Shown here piece after piece: positions 7,780 to 14,898 of a stretch of DNA of 25,543 nt. The stretch covers positions 1 through 25,543 of the forward strand of contig DAOTUB010000308.1 of assembly GCA_034437455.1 (NCBI GenBank), in the 5' to 3' direction. Every line of letters starts with the position of its first letter. The first letter of the stretch is position 1. This DNA is from DAOTUB01 sp034437455 (GTDB lineage Bacteria; Chloroflexota; Anaerolineae; B4-G1). Both the position numbers and the translations under genes were made by a program. The notes beneath the pieces were generated by a model, which saw only the letters and a program-made list of their open reading frames with translations, was not told where the DNA came from and made no database searches.

Positions 7780-8802
7780 ATGAACCATACAGATAAAACC
7801 AAAGAACAACTCATCGCAGAACTGGAAAAAGCGCATGCACGCATTGCTGAATTGGAAGCCGCCGAGAGCAAACAGCGGCAAGTCGAGGAGGCGCTGCGTC
7901 AGAGCGAGGAACGCTACCGTGCCGTGGCGGAATCCGAGGTCACGGGCATCGGCATCGTGGACCCGGACGAGACGCTGAGCTTTGTCAATCCCGCCCTGGC
8001 CAGGATGCTGGATTATACCCAGGACGAGCTGGTAGGCCAAAGCCTCGCTCAGTTGACGGCACCGGAGGAGTTGGCCGGCTATCAGGAGCAGGCGCGCCAG
8101 AGGAAAAATGACTTGCACGGCTACTATGAGACGGTACTGCGTCGCAAAGGCGGGGGTCTGGTAAACGTGCTCATCTCGGCCTCGCCCCTCACGGCGAGCG
8201 ATGGCGGTTTTCAGGGCACCCTGGCCGTGGTGATCAACATCACCGAGCACAAGCAGGCCGAGGAAGCGCTGTGGGAAAGCGAGAAACGCTTCCGCGCCAT
8301 CACAGAGACGGCCAGCGACGCCATCATCATCCTCGACAGCAACGAGAACATATTCTACTGGAATCGAGCGGCGCAGGACATCTTTGGCTACATGGCTGGC
8401 GAAACACGCGGCACCTTGCTCTCCTCGATCATGCCCGAACAGTTCTGTAACGTGTTTCGAGAGGAGATGGAGCGGGCGATTGCGACGGGGGAATCAGACT
8501 TTATCGGACAGCCGGTCGAAACGGTTGGCGTCAAGAAGGACGGCAGCGAGTTCCCCCTGGAGCTTTCTCTGGCGATCTGGAGCACAAAGGAGCAGAATTT
8601 TTTCACCGCCATCGCCCGCGACATCACAGCCCGCAAGCAAGCCGAGGAAGCGTTGCAAAGGGCCTATGAGGACGTGGAGAGACAAGTGGAGGAACGGACC
8701 GCCGAGCTGGAGCGAGAGATGGCCGAGCGCATGCGGCTGGAGGAAGAAAAGGAACGACTGAAGCGCGAGATCATCGAAGCGCAAAGACGCGCGCTTCTCT
8801 AA
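7780..8802 (+). CDS. PAS-PAS sensor, RsbR-like but without STAS
   Basis: 340 aa; AAAAGGA (7766-7771) supports the ATG. The leader helix (NHTDKTKEQLIAELEKAHARIAELEA) is of the same type as in the two other large sensors. PAS1 spans about 40-160 (TGIGIVDPDETLSFVNPALARMLDY) and PAS2 about 165-285. PAS2 is almost the same as the PAS of the upstream gene, including FYWNRAAQDIFGYMAGETRG, so one arose from the other recently. The C-terminal coiled coil (VERQVEERTAELEREMAERMRLEEE) matches the RsbR linker and stops at EIIEAQRRALL with no STAS, as in the upstream gene. The next gene, cheW, follows after 32 bases, so this sensor is probably co-transcribed with the chemosensory genes. No output domain is present. 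Confidence 0.88.
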   Translation: MNHTDKTKEQLIAELEKAHARIAELEAAESKQRQVEEALRQSEERYRAVAESEVTGIGIVDPDETLSFVNPALARMLDYTQDELVGQSLAQLTAPEELAGYQEQARQRKNDLHGYYETVLRRKGGGLVNVLISASPLTASDGGFQGTLAVVINITEHKQAEEALWESEKRFRAITETASDAIIILDSNENIFYWNRAAQDIFGYMAGETRGTLLSSIMPEQFCNVFREEMERAIATGESDFIGQPVETVGVKKDGSEFPLELSLAIWSTKEQNFFTAIARDITARKQAEEALQRAYEDVERQVEERTAELEREMAERMRLEEEKERLKREIIEAQRRALL

Positions 8803-8834
8803 GTCCAACACGCCCGCGAGGTAGAGGGGTCAGT

Positions 8835-9494
8835 ATGAACGCAAGCAATTCAAACACTCACGAGGGACGCACGTTCGATTGGGAAAGCGCGCGTATGCGC
8901 ATCGCCATGACCAACGCGATCCTGGCAGGGCTGGACGAACCCGCCCCTGAGGTGCTGGAACAGATCTGGTCGCGGCGCGCGGCGCTCTTGGCCCAGGTGC
9001 CTACCGAAGAAGACGAGGGCGAACAGATTAGATTGGTCTTGATCCAACTGGGACGGGAGATGTACGGCCTCGATGCCAGGTATGTCTTTGAAATTCGCCC
9101 CGCCAAGCAGATCACGCCCGTGCCGCGCGTGCCGGACTGGGTGGCCGGTGTGATCAACCTGCGGGGACGCATCCTTTCGGTGCTCGATCTGCGGCGCTTT
9201 TTTGGACTGGCGCCGGCAGAAGCCAGCGAGGAGGATGAAATGTCACCCGGCCCAGAACTGGTGATCGTCAAAACGCCGACCATGGAAATCGCACTCTTGA
9301 CCGACGACGTGCTGGCCGTAGAGTCGCTGCTAGCGAACCGGGTGCAAGACGTCACCGACATCGTCCGGGGGATCCGCCCAGAGTACGTGCGTGGTGTGGT
9401 CGAGCGCCAGGATGGAACCGATTTGTTGGTTGTGTTGGATCTGGTGACTTTGCTGGCCGATGAAAAATTGATCATTCACGAAGAGATCGTTTAA
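8835..9494 (+). CDS. cheW: CheW-type coupling protein with N-terminal extension
   Basis: 219 aa; AGAGGGG (8823-8829) precedes the ATG. The CheW domain covers about residues 63-210, with IRLVLIQLGREMYGLDARYVFEI, ITPVPRVPDWVAGVINLRGRILSVLDLRRFFGL and EYVRGVVERQDGTDLLVVLDL. CheW links MCPs to the kinase CheA in chemosensory arrays. About 60 residues precede the domain, containing a predicted helix ending in WSRRAALLAQVP; such an extension is absent from the short E. coli CheW (167 aa) and may contact other array parts. The gene heads a cluster of four MCP genes. Its stop codon forms part of the target-site duplication of a small mobile element, so the distance to the first MCP was originally much shorter. 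Confidence 0.93.
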   Translation: MNASNSNTHEGRTFDWESARMRIAMTNAILAGLDEPAPEVLEQIWSRRAALLAQVPTEEDEGEQIRLVLIQLGREMYGLDARYVFEIRPAKQITPVPRVPDWVAGVINLRGRILSVLDLRRFFGLAPAEASEEDEMSPGPELVIVKTPTMEIALLTDDVLAVESLLANRVQDVTDIVRGIRPEYVRGVVERQDGTDLLVVLDLVTLLADEKLIIHEEIV

Positions 9495-9497
9495 CTA

Positions 9498-9586
9498 GTT
9501 CTCGGTACAAAACTATCCGGGAGGCCCGGCTTCAGCCGGAAAAACCCCGCTGAAGCGGGACGTCCGCCGCGTTTTGTACCGAGAAC
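9498..9586. mobile_element. MITE-like element, 89 bp, with 16-bp terminal inverted repeats
   Basis: The ends GTTCTCGGTACAAAAC (9498-9513) and GTTTTGTACCGAGAAC (9571-9586) are perfect 16-bp inverted repeats. They are flanked on both sides by the direct repeat TAACTA (9492-9497 and 9587-9592), which looks like a 6-bp target-site duplication. Inside lie two compact hairpins: CCGGCTTCAGCCGG (9526-9539) and CCCGCTGAAGCGGG (9546-9559). There is no open reading frame, so the element is non-autonomous. Taking the element and one TAACTA copy out leaves the cheW stop, CTAGAGGTAAGC and the ATG of the MCP: a 12-base operon spacer with its ribosome binding site. Confidence 0.75.
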
Positions 9587-9601
9587 TAACTAGAGGTAAG
9601 C

Positions 9602-11203
9602 ATGTCTAGAGAAATAACAGTAGCAACGATAGAACCCACAGAAGAACAACGGATTGAAGAGCAGGCCCGTGCTCACCGGGTGGATTTTGCCTTGCGTATT
9701 TCCAGATACGTAGTCGGAGCCGCCGCCATCTTTATGGTCTCGGAGGTGATTGGATGGCTGTTTTTCCGACAATATACTCAGTTGCTGGTAAGCGCTGCTG
9801 CTATCCTGCTGCCTGTGGTGGGAGGAGGGCTGTACCCTGTTTTACACCGCCAAGGTCGAACGAGAATCGGCAGCTATCTCTTTATCACTTCGCTCTTGCT
9901 TGCGGCTGCAGTGGATCTTGTCATGATACCTGAGGCGAGATTATCCTTAGCTATCTCCTTCGTCGTCATTATCATCCTGGGTTATCTGATTATGGACGAT
10001 AAAGACGGTCTCTGGTTTACGGGGATTACCACCTTTGTTTTCGCTGCCGACCTCATATTGGCCGATGTCTTGATTTTCCATTGGTCTACTCCGCTGACGT
10101 CCACCGCTGCGTTGGTCTTTAATGTACTCACCAGTATAGGTACGCTGGTTACCTCTGCCATGATCGTTCGCTACGTTCTGGCAGGGCAGGAAAAGGAATT
10201 TCGTCAAACGCAGCGGGCCAACCTGGAGATCGAAAAGCGCATGGCCGTCGAGCAGGAACAACGCGAGCGTTTGCAACAGGCCAACCTGGAGATCGAAAAG
10301 CGCGCCGCCGCCGAGCAGGAGCAACGGGAAAGCTTGCAAAATGTACTCGCTCAGCTTGGCGAAACGTCCGGCAGATTGAGCGCCGCCGCCGCCGAGATCC
10401 TGGCCGCCGCCACTCAGCAGGCCACCGGGGCGAACGAGCAATCGGCCGCCATCTCCCAGACCACCACAACCGTGGACGAGGTCAAGGTCATCTCGGAGCA
10501 GGCGATCCGGCGCGCCCAGGAGGTGGTGGACGCCTCGCAGCGCACCGTCCAGGTCTCTCGCACCGGCGAGGAGGCCGTGCAGGAAACCATCGGCAGCATG
10601 GCCCAGATCAAGGCGCGGGTCGAGGGGATCGCCGAAAACATCCTGGCCCTCTCCGCCCAGACGCAGCAGATCGGCGAGATCATCGCCACGGTCAACGACA
10701 TCGCCGCGCAGTCGAACATGCTGGCGCTGAACGCCAGCGTGGAGGCGGCGCGGGCAGGCGAGCACGGCAAGGGGTTTGCGGTGGTAGCGGCGGAGGTGCG
10801 CAACCTGGCGGAGCAATCGAAGCAGGCGACGGCCCAGGTGCGGGCGATCCTTCAGGACGTTCAGGATGGGATCAACGCCACGGTGATGGCGACGGAAGAG
10901 GGCACCAAGGTCGTGGATGAGGGTCTGGAGCTGGCGGGGCAGACGGGGGTAGTCATCGAGCGTCTGGCCAACACGATCAATGAAGCGGCGCAGGCGGCGA
11001 CGCAGATGCGGGCGGGAGGGCAGCAGCAGGCGACCGGCGTGGAGCAGATTGCGCTGGCGATGCAGAACATCAACCAGGCGACGACGCAGAGCCTGGCCAG
11101 CACTCGCCAGGCAGAGAAGGCAGCGCAAGACCTGAACAATCTGGCTCACAGTCTGACCGTGCTGGCCGAGCAATACCAACTTGTAGGAAATCAAAGGAGG
11201 TGA
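9602..11203 (+). CDS. Methyl-accepting chemotaxis protein, polytopic, coiled-coil linker (MCP 1)
   Basis: 533 aa; GAGG (9593-9596) supports the ATG. About six hydrophobic segments lie between residues 30 and 195 with very short loops, so sensing is probably within or close to the membrane. A coiled coil (about 200-250) contains a perfect-length tandem repeat of 21 residues, ANLEIEKR(M/A)A(V/A)EQEQRE(R/S)LQ. No HAMP domain is seen. The cytoplasmic signalling domain (about 258-530) has the canonical hairpin tip (DIAAQSNMLALNASVEAARAG, then GKGFAVVAAEVRNLAEQS), which binds CheW and CheA. The signalling half is nearly the same in DNA as those of the next three MCP genes. The N-terminal half lacks the FEDxxKTR motif of the other three, so it should sense something different. 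The stop codon lies within the ribosome binding site of the next gene. Confidence 0.93.
   Translation: MSREITVATIEPTEEQRIEEQARAHRVDFALRISRYVVGAAAIFMVSEVIGWLFFRQYTQLLVSAAAILLPVVGGGLYPVLHRQGRTRIGSYLFITSLLLAAAVDLVMIPEARLSLAISFVVIIILGYLIMDDKDGLWFTGITTFVFAADLILADVLIFHWSTPLTSTAALVFNVLTSIGTLVTSAMIVRYVLAGQEKEFRQTQRANLEIEKRMAVEQEQRERLQQANLEIEKRAAAEQEQRESLQNVLAQLGETSGRLSAAAAEILAAATQQATGANEQSAAISQTTTTVDEVKVISEQAIRRAQEVVDASQRTVQVSRTGEEAVQETIGSMAQIKARVEGIAENILALSAQTQQIGEIIATVNDIAAQSNMLALNASVEAARAGEHGKGFAVVAAEVRNLAEQSKQATAQVRAILQDVQDGINATVMATEEGTKVVDEGLELAGQTGVVIERLANTINEAAQAATQMRAGGQQQATGVEQIALAMQNINQATTQSLASTRQAEKAAQDLNNLAHSLTVLAEQYQLVGNQRR
10217..10342 (+). repeat. 63-bp tandem repeat coding for coiled coil
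   Basis: Two adjacent 63-bp units start at 10217 and 10280 (each begins GCCAACCTGGAGATCGAAAA). Each codes for 21 residues, three heptads, ANLEIEKR...EQEQRE.LQ. The unit length keeps both frame and heptad phase, so gain or loss of a unit would lengthen the MCP stalk without disturbing it. Confidence 0.8.
11193..11203 (+). promoter_or_regulatory. Ribosome binding site with full anti-SD match
   Basis: AAAGGAGGTGA is complementary over 11 bases to the 3' end of 16S rRNA. It overlaps the stop codon TGA of MCP 1 (11201-11203) and precedes the ATG of MCP 2 at 11206. This decides the start of MCP 2 at 11206 rather than at the GTG (11200) inside the site. Confidence 0.8.
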
Positions 11204-11205
11204 CC

Positions 11206-13182
11206 ATGTTGATTAAGCTGAAACAGCTTCTCGCTGTACCGATCTTTGAGGATAACGAAAACAAGACGCGCGTCGCTGGCTTGCTCAGCATCGTGTTGCA
11301 AACTATTCTTGTAGTTACGGTGGTGGGATCCTTGCTCATGATGGTACTTGAACCCGCAGAGTTTGTCTTTGACCTGATCTTTGGCTGTATACTGGTTGCG
11401 GCGATCTTGGGTTTACAATATCTGATCCACCGGGGTTATGTGCAGGAGAGCAGCATCCTGCTGTCGAGTGTGCTGTGGTTAAGTATCACTCTCTTGGCTT
11501 ACATCAATGGCAGTATTCGAGATCCGATTCTCACAGGTTACTTTCTCGTCATTACTATCGCCAGTCTGCTTTTGGGAAATCTCGCTGCGATTGTTTTCGG
11601 TTTGCTCAGCATACTGGCTACTCTGGGGATGTTTTATTTTGGAGCCGGCGACCTCTCGACGGCCTCCCCTGTAGCCTCGAACGATTTTCATAGTTTGGTC
11701 GTGTTGCTCATCACTTTGAGTCTGATGGTGCTGCTTCTCCGTTTCGCTGTGCGCAGCATTGCCGAAGGTTTTGACCGCGCCCGGCGTAATGAACGCTCCT
11801 TGATAGATAGTAACCGCGAGCTGGAAGTTCGCGCTCGCGGGCTAGAACGCTTGACCACGCGGTTGAGGGCCGCCGGCACGGTGACCAGCGCAGCCATCTC
11901 GGCGCGCGACCCCGATGCACTTATCTCTCAGATGACACACTTGCTCAGCGAACTATTTGATTTTTATCACGTGGCGATTTTTCTGCTGGATGAAGACGGC
12001 AAATACGCGGTGCTTCGGGCGGCCAACGACGAAGTCGGCCAGCAGATGTTGGAAAAAGGACACAAGCTCAAGGTAGGACAACAGGGCATCGTAGGTTACG
12101 TCACCGGCACTGGCCAGGCGCGTATCGCTCTGGATGTAGGCGCCGACGCCGTGCATTTCGAGAACCCGCTGCTGCCAGAGACTCGCTCGGAGATGGCCCT
12201 GCCGCTCAAGATGGGCGAGCGAGTCATCGGCGCTCTCGACGTACAGAGCCAGCAGGAGGCCGCCTTCGACGAAGACGACGTGGCCGTGTTCCGCATGCTG
12301 GCCGATCAGTTGGCCGTCGCCATCGAGAATACCCACCTACTCAGCACAACCCGGCAGACCACGCACGACCTGAGCGCCGCCGCCGCCGAAATCCTGGCCG
12401 CCACCACCCAGCAGGCCACAGGGGCGAACGAGCAATCGGCGGCCATCTCGCAGACCACCACCACCGTGGACGAGGTCAAGGTCATCTCGGAACAGGCCGT
12501 TCAGCGCGCCCAGGAGGTCGTGGATGCCTCACAACGCACTGTCCAGGTCTCTCGCTCCGGCACCGAAGCCGTCCAAGAGACGATTGGCAGCATGGCGCAG
12601 ATCAAGGCGCGGGTCGAGGGGATCGCCGAAAACATCCTGGCCCTCTCCGCCCAGACGCAGCAGATCGGCGAGATCATCGCTACGGTCAACGACATCGCGG
12701 CGCAGTCGAACATATTGGCGCTGAACGCCTCGGTAGAGGCGGCGCGGGCAGGGGAGCACGGCAAGGGGTTCGCGGTGGTGGCGGCGGAGGTGCGCAACCT
12801 GGCGGAGCAATCGAAGCAAGCGACGGCGCAGGTGCGGGCGATCCTTTCCGACATCCAGAACGGGATCAACGCCACGGTGATGGCGACGGAGGAGGGAACG
12901 AAGGTCGTCGACCAGGGATTGGAGCTGGCGGGGCAGACCGGGGCCGTCATCGAACAACTAGGGGGCACAATCAATGAGGCGGCGCAGGCGGCGACGCAGA
13001 TGCGGGCCGGCGGACAGCAGCAAGCGACCGGTGTGGAGCAGATCGCGCTGGCGATGCAGAACATCAACCAGGCCACGACGCAGAGCCTGACCAGCATCCG
13101 TCAGGCCGAGAAAGCGGCGCAGGATTTGAACGACCTGGCCCTCAGCCTGACCGAGGTTATAGAACAGTATCAGTTGGATTAA
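11206..13182 (+). CDS. Methyl-accepting chemotaxis protein with GAF domain (MCP 2)
   Basis: 658 aa. The N-terminus has a short amphipathic stretch and FEDNENKTRVAGLL, then about six membrane segments up to residue 190. A linker (RARRNERSLIDSNRELEVRARGLERL) leads to a GAF domain at about 216-382 (FDFYHVAIFLLDEDGKYAVLRAA ... LPLKMGERVIGALDVQS ... AIENTHLL). The MCP signalling domain follows directly (about 388-658) with the tip DIAAQSNILALNASVEAARAG. A cytoplasmic GAF means that this receptor can sense an internal ligand in addition to any membrane signal. GAF in place of HAMP before the signalling helices is unusual. Compared with its three neighbours the tip reads NIL instead of NML. The start is set by a perfect Shine-Dalgarno site. 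Confidence 0.93.
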   Translation: MLIKLKQLLAVPIFEDNENKTRVAGLLSIVLQTILVVTVVGSLLMMVLEPAEFVFDLIFGCILVAAILGLQYLIHRGYVQESSILLSSVLWLSITLLAYINGSIRDPILTGYFLVITIASLLLGNLAAIVFGLLSILATLGMFYFGAGDLSTASPVASNDFHSLVVLLITLSLMVLLLRFAVRSIAEGFDRARRNERSLIDSNRELEVRARGLERLTTRLRAAGTVTSAAISARDPDALISQMTHLLSELFDFYHVAIFLLDEDGKYAVLRAANDEVGQQMLEKGHKLKVGQQGIVGYVTGTGQARIALDVGADAVHFENPLLPETRSEMALPLKMGERVIGALDVQSQQEAAFDEDDVAVFRMLADQLAVAIENTHLLSTTRQTTHDLSAAAAEILAATTQQATGANEQSAAISQTTTTVDEVKVISEQAVQRAQEVVDASQRTVQVSRSGTEAVQETIGSMAQIKARVEGIAENILALSAQTQQIGEIIATVNDIAAQSNILALNASVEAARAGEHGKGFAVVAAEVRNLAEQSKQATAQVRAILSDIQNGINATVMATEEGTKVVDQGLELAGQTGAVIEQLGGTINEAAQAATQMRAGGQQQATGVEQIALAMQNINQATTQSLTSIRQAEKAAQDLNDLALSLTEVIEQYQLD

Positions 13183-13194
13183 AAGGAGCTTGCA

Positions 13195-14877
13195 ATGCAC
13201 GAGGAAAACAAAAACACGCTTGCTTGGATTCGGCAGTTACTTTCGGCGCCGGTCTTTGAGGATGAGGAAAAGACACGGGTTGCAAGCTTGCTACATATCA
13301 TCTTGCTCACTCTCTGGGTGGTTGCGTCAATGCTCACTCTACTTACCGGCCTAGTCGGCATCGCCGATCCGCACAGCCTAGCAAGCGGCGCTGCGACAGC
13401 CATACTAGCTTTGGTGATTTGGTTTGTCATGCGGCGTGGCTACGTTCAACTGGCCAGCGTGCTAGTTTCACTTGTGCTCTTGGTCAATATCACTATCGCA
13501 GTCTATTTTAGCGGTACCATTCGCGCTCCCATCACCAGTGTCTATATTGTGTGCGTGATTGTTGCTGGTCTGCTTATTGGCAATCGTGCTGTGCTTGTCT
13601 TTACCCTTCTCAGCCTGCTAGCTCTGTTCGGATTGCTGCAGGCTGAGCTCGCTGGTTTGTTTCCTCCCCTCGTTCAAGAGGGAGTTGGCATCACACAATG
13701 GTTCACCTACACCGCGATCTTTGGCATGACGGCCGTGCTCTTGGGACTAGCTAATCGCAGCGTCGCCGATGCACTTGAGCGCGCCCGGCGCAACGAGTGT
13801 GGTCTGATCGAGAGCAATCGAGAGTTGAAAGACATTCGTGCGTCGCTGGAGCAGCGCAATACGCATTTGCAAACCATTGTTCAGCGATACGACGATTATA
13901 TGGCAAGGGTAGGGAAGGGCGACCTTTCTGGCCGTTTGATGGTTGATGAAACTGAGGCTGAAACAGACACCCAATTGATCGCGCTGGGACATCGCTTGAA
14001 CAATACGGTGGCCAACCTACAGAGCATGATCACCCAAATCCGCGAGGCAGCTAACAATCTAAGTACCGCCGCCGCCGAGATCAACGCCGCCACCACCCAG
14101 CAAGCCACGGGAGCGAACGAACAATCGGCGGCTATCTCGCAGACCACCACCACCGTGGACGAGGTTAAGGTAATCTCAGAGCAGGCCGTGCAGCGCGCCC
14201 AGGAAGTCGTGGACGCCTCACAGCGAACCGTCCAGGTCTCCCGCTCTGGCGAGGAAGCCGTGCAGGAAACCCTCGCCAGCATGACGCAGATCAAGGCGCG
14301 GGTCGAGGGGATCGCCGAAAACATCCTGGCCCTCTCCGCCCAGACCCAGCAGATCGGCGAGATCATCGCCACGGTGAACGACATCGCGGCACAGTCAAAC
14401 ATGCTGGCGCTGAATGCCTCGGTGGAGGCAGCGCGGGCGGGAGAGCACGGAAAGGGATTTGCGGTGGTGGCGGCGGAGGTGCGCAACCTGGCGGAACAAT
14501 CGAAGCAGGCGACGATGCAGGTGCGGGAGATCCTTTCGGACATTCAGAACGGGATCAACGCCACGGTGATGGCGACGGAGGAGGGAACAAAGGTCGTTGA
14601 CCAGGGGTTGGAGTTGGCGGGGCAAACGGGGGTAGTCATCGAGCAACTGGTAGGCACGATCAACGAGGCGGCACAGGCGGCGACCCAAATGAGGGCTGGC
14701 GGGCAGCAGCAGGCGACCGGCGTGGAGCAGATCGCGCTGGCGATGCAGAACATCAACCAGGCCACGACCCAGAGCCTGGCCAGCACCCGCCAGGCCGAGA
14801 AGGCGGCGCAGGATTTGAACGACCTGGCCCTCCGCCTCGCTCAGATCGTGGAACAATATCAACTAGAAAGCGCATGA
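13195..14877 (+). CDS. Methyl-accepting chemotaxis protein, polytopic with HAMP-like linker (MCP 3)
   Basis: 560 aa; AAAAGGAG (13182-13189) precedes the ATG. The N-terminus carries APVFEDEEKTRVASLL, followed by about six hydrophobic segments to residue 195, with the conserved RRGYVQLAS between the second and third. After RARRNECGLIESNRELKDIRASLEQRN there is a HAMP-like segment at about 232-285 (DDYMARVGKGDLSGRLMV ... DTQLIALGHRLNNTVANLQSMI). The MCP signalling domain (about 290-555) has the tip DIAAQSNMLALNASVEAARAG. There is no extracellular ligand-binding domain of normal size, so the stimulus is likely membrane-related or internal. The gene lies 12 bases after MCP 2 and is co-directional with all the che genes. 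Confidence 0.93.
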   Translation: MHEENKNTLAWIRQLLSAPVFEDEEKTRVASLLHIILLTLWVVASMLTLLTGLVGIADPHSLASGAATAILALVIWFVMRRGYVQLASVLVSLVLLVNITIAVYFSGTIRAPITSVYIVCVIVAGLLIGNRAVLVFTLLSLLALFGLLQAELAGLFPPLVQEGVGITQWFTYTAIFGMTAVLLGLANRSVADALERARRNECGLIESNRELKDIRASLEQRNTHLQTIVQRYDDYMARVGKGDLSGRLMVDETEAETDTQLIALGHRLNNTVANLQSMITQIREAANNLSTAAAEINAATTQQATGANEQSAAISQTTTTVDEVKVISEQAVQRAQEVVDASQRTVQVSRSGEEAVQETLASMTQIKARVEGIAENILALSAQTQQIGEIIATVNDIAAQSNMLALNASVEAARAGEHGKGFAVVAAEVRNLAEQSKQATMQVREILSDIQNGINATVMATEEGTKVVDQGLELAGQTGVVIEQLVGTINEAAQAATQMRAGGQQQATGVEQIALAMQNINQATTQSLASTRQAEKAAQDLNDLALRLAQIVEQYQLESA

Positions 14878-14898
14878 AATAAGAAGGATAAAGAGACT

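Noticed and set aside
9526..9559. The two small hairpins in the cheW-MCP gap as a tandem terminator or riboswitch
   Set aside because: They sit inside an element with perfect inverted ends and target duplications, and no T run follows; a mobile element explains them better.
9947..11194. Long minus-strand open frame (415 aa) opposite MCP 1, and similar ones at 15526-16557 (343 aa) and 2100-3053 (317 aa)
   Set aside because: They are Arg/Leu/His-rich antisense shadows of GC-rich coding genes, with no recognisable domain and no ribosome binding site; the coding strand frame is certain.
12501..13097. A family of similar minus-strand open frames inside all four MCP genes (for example also 10414-10803, 13896-14543, 15723-16547)
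   Set aside because: They look like a conserved gene family only because the MCP signalling DNA itself is repeated four times; composition (Ala/Ser/Cys-rich) is that of an antisense frame.
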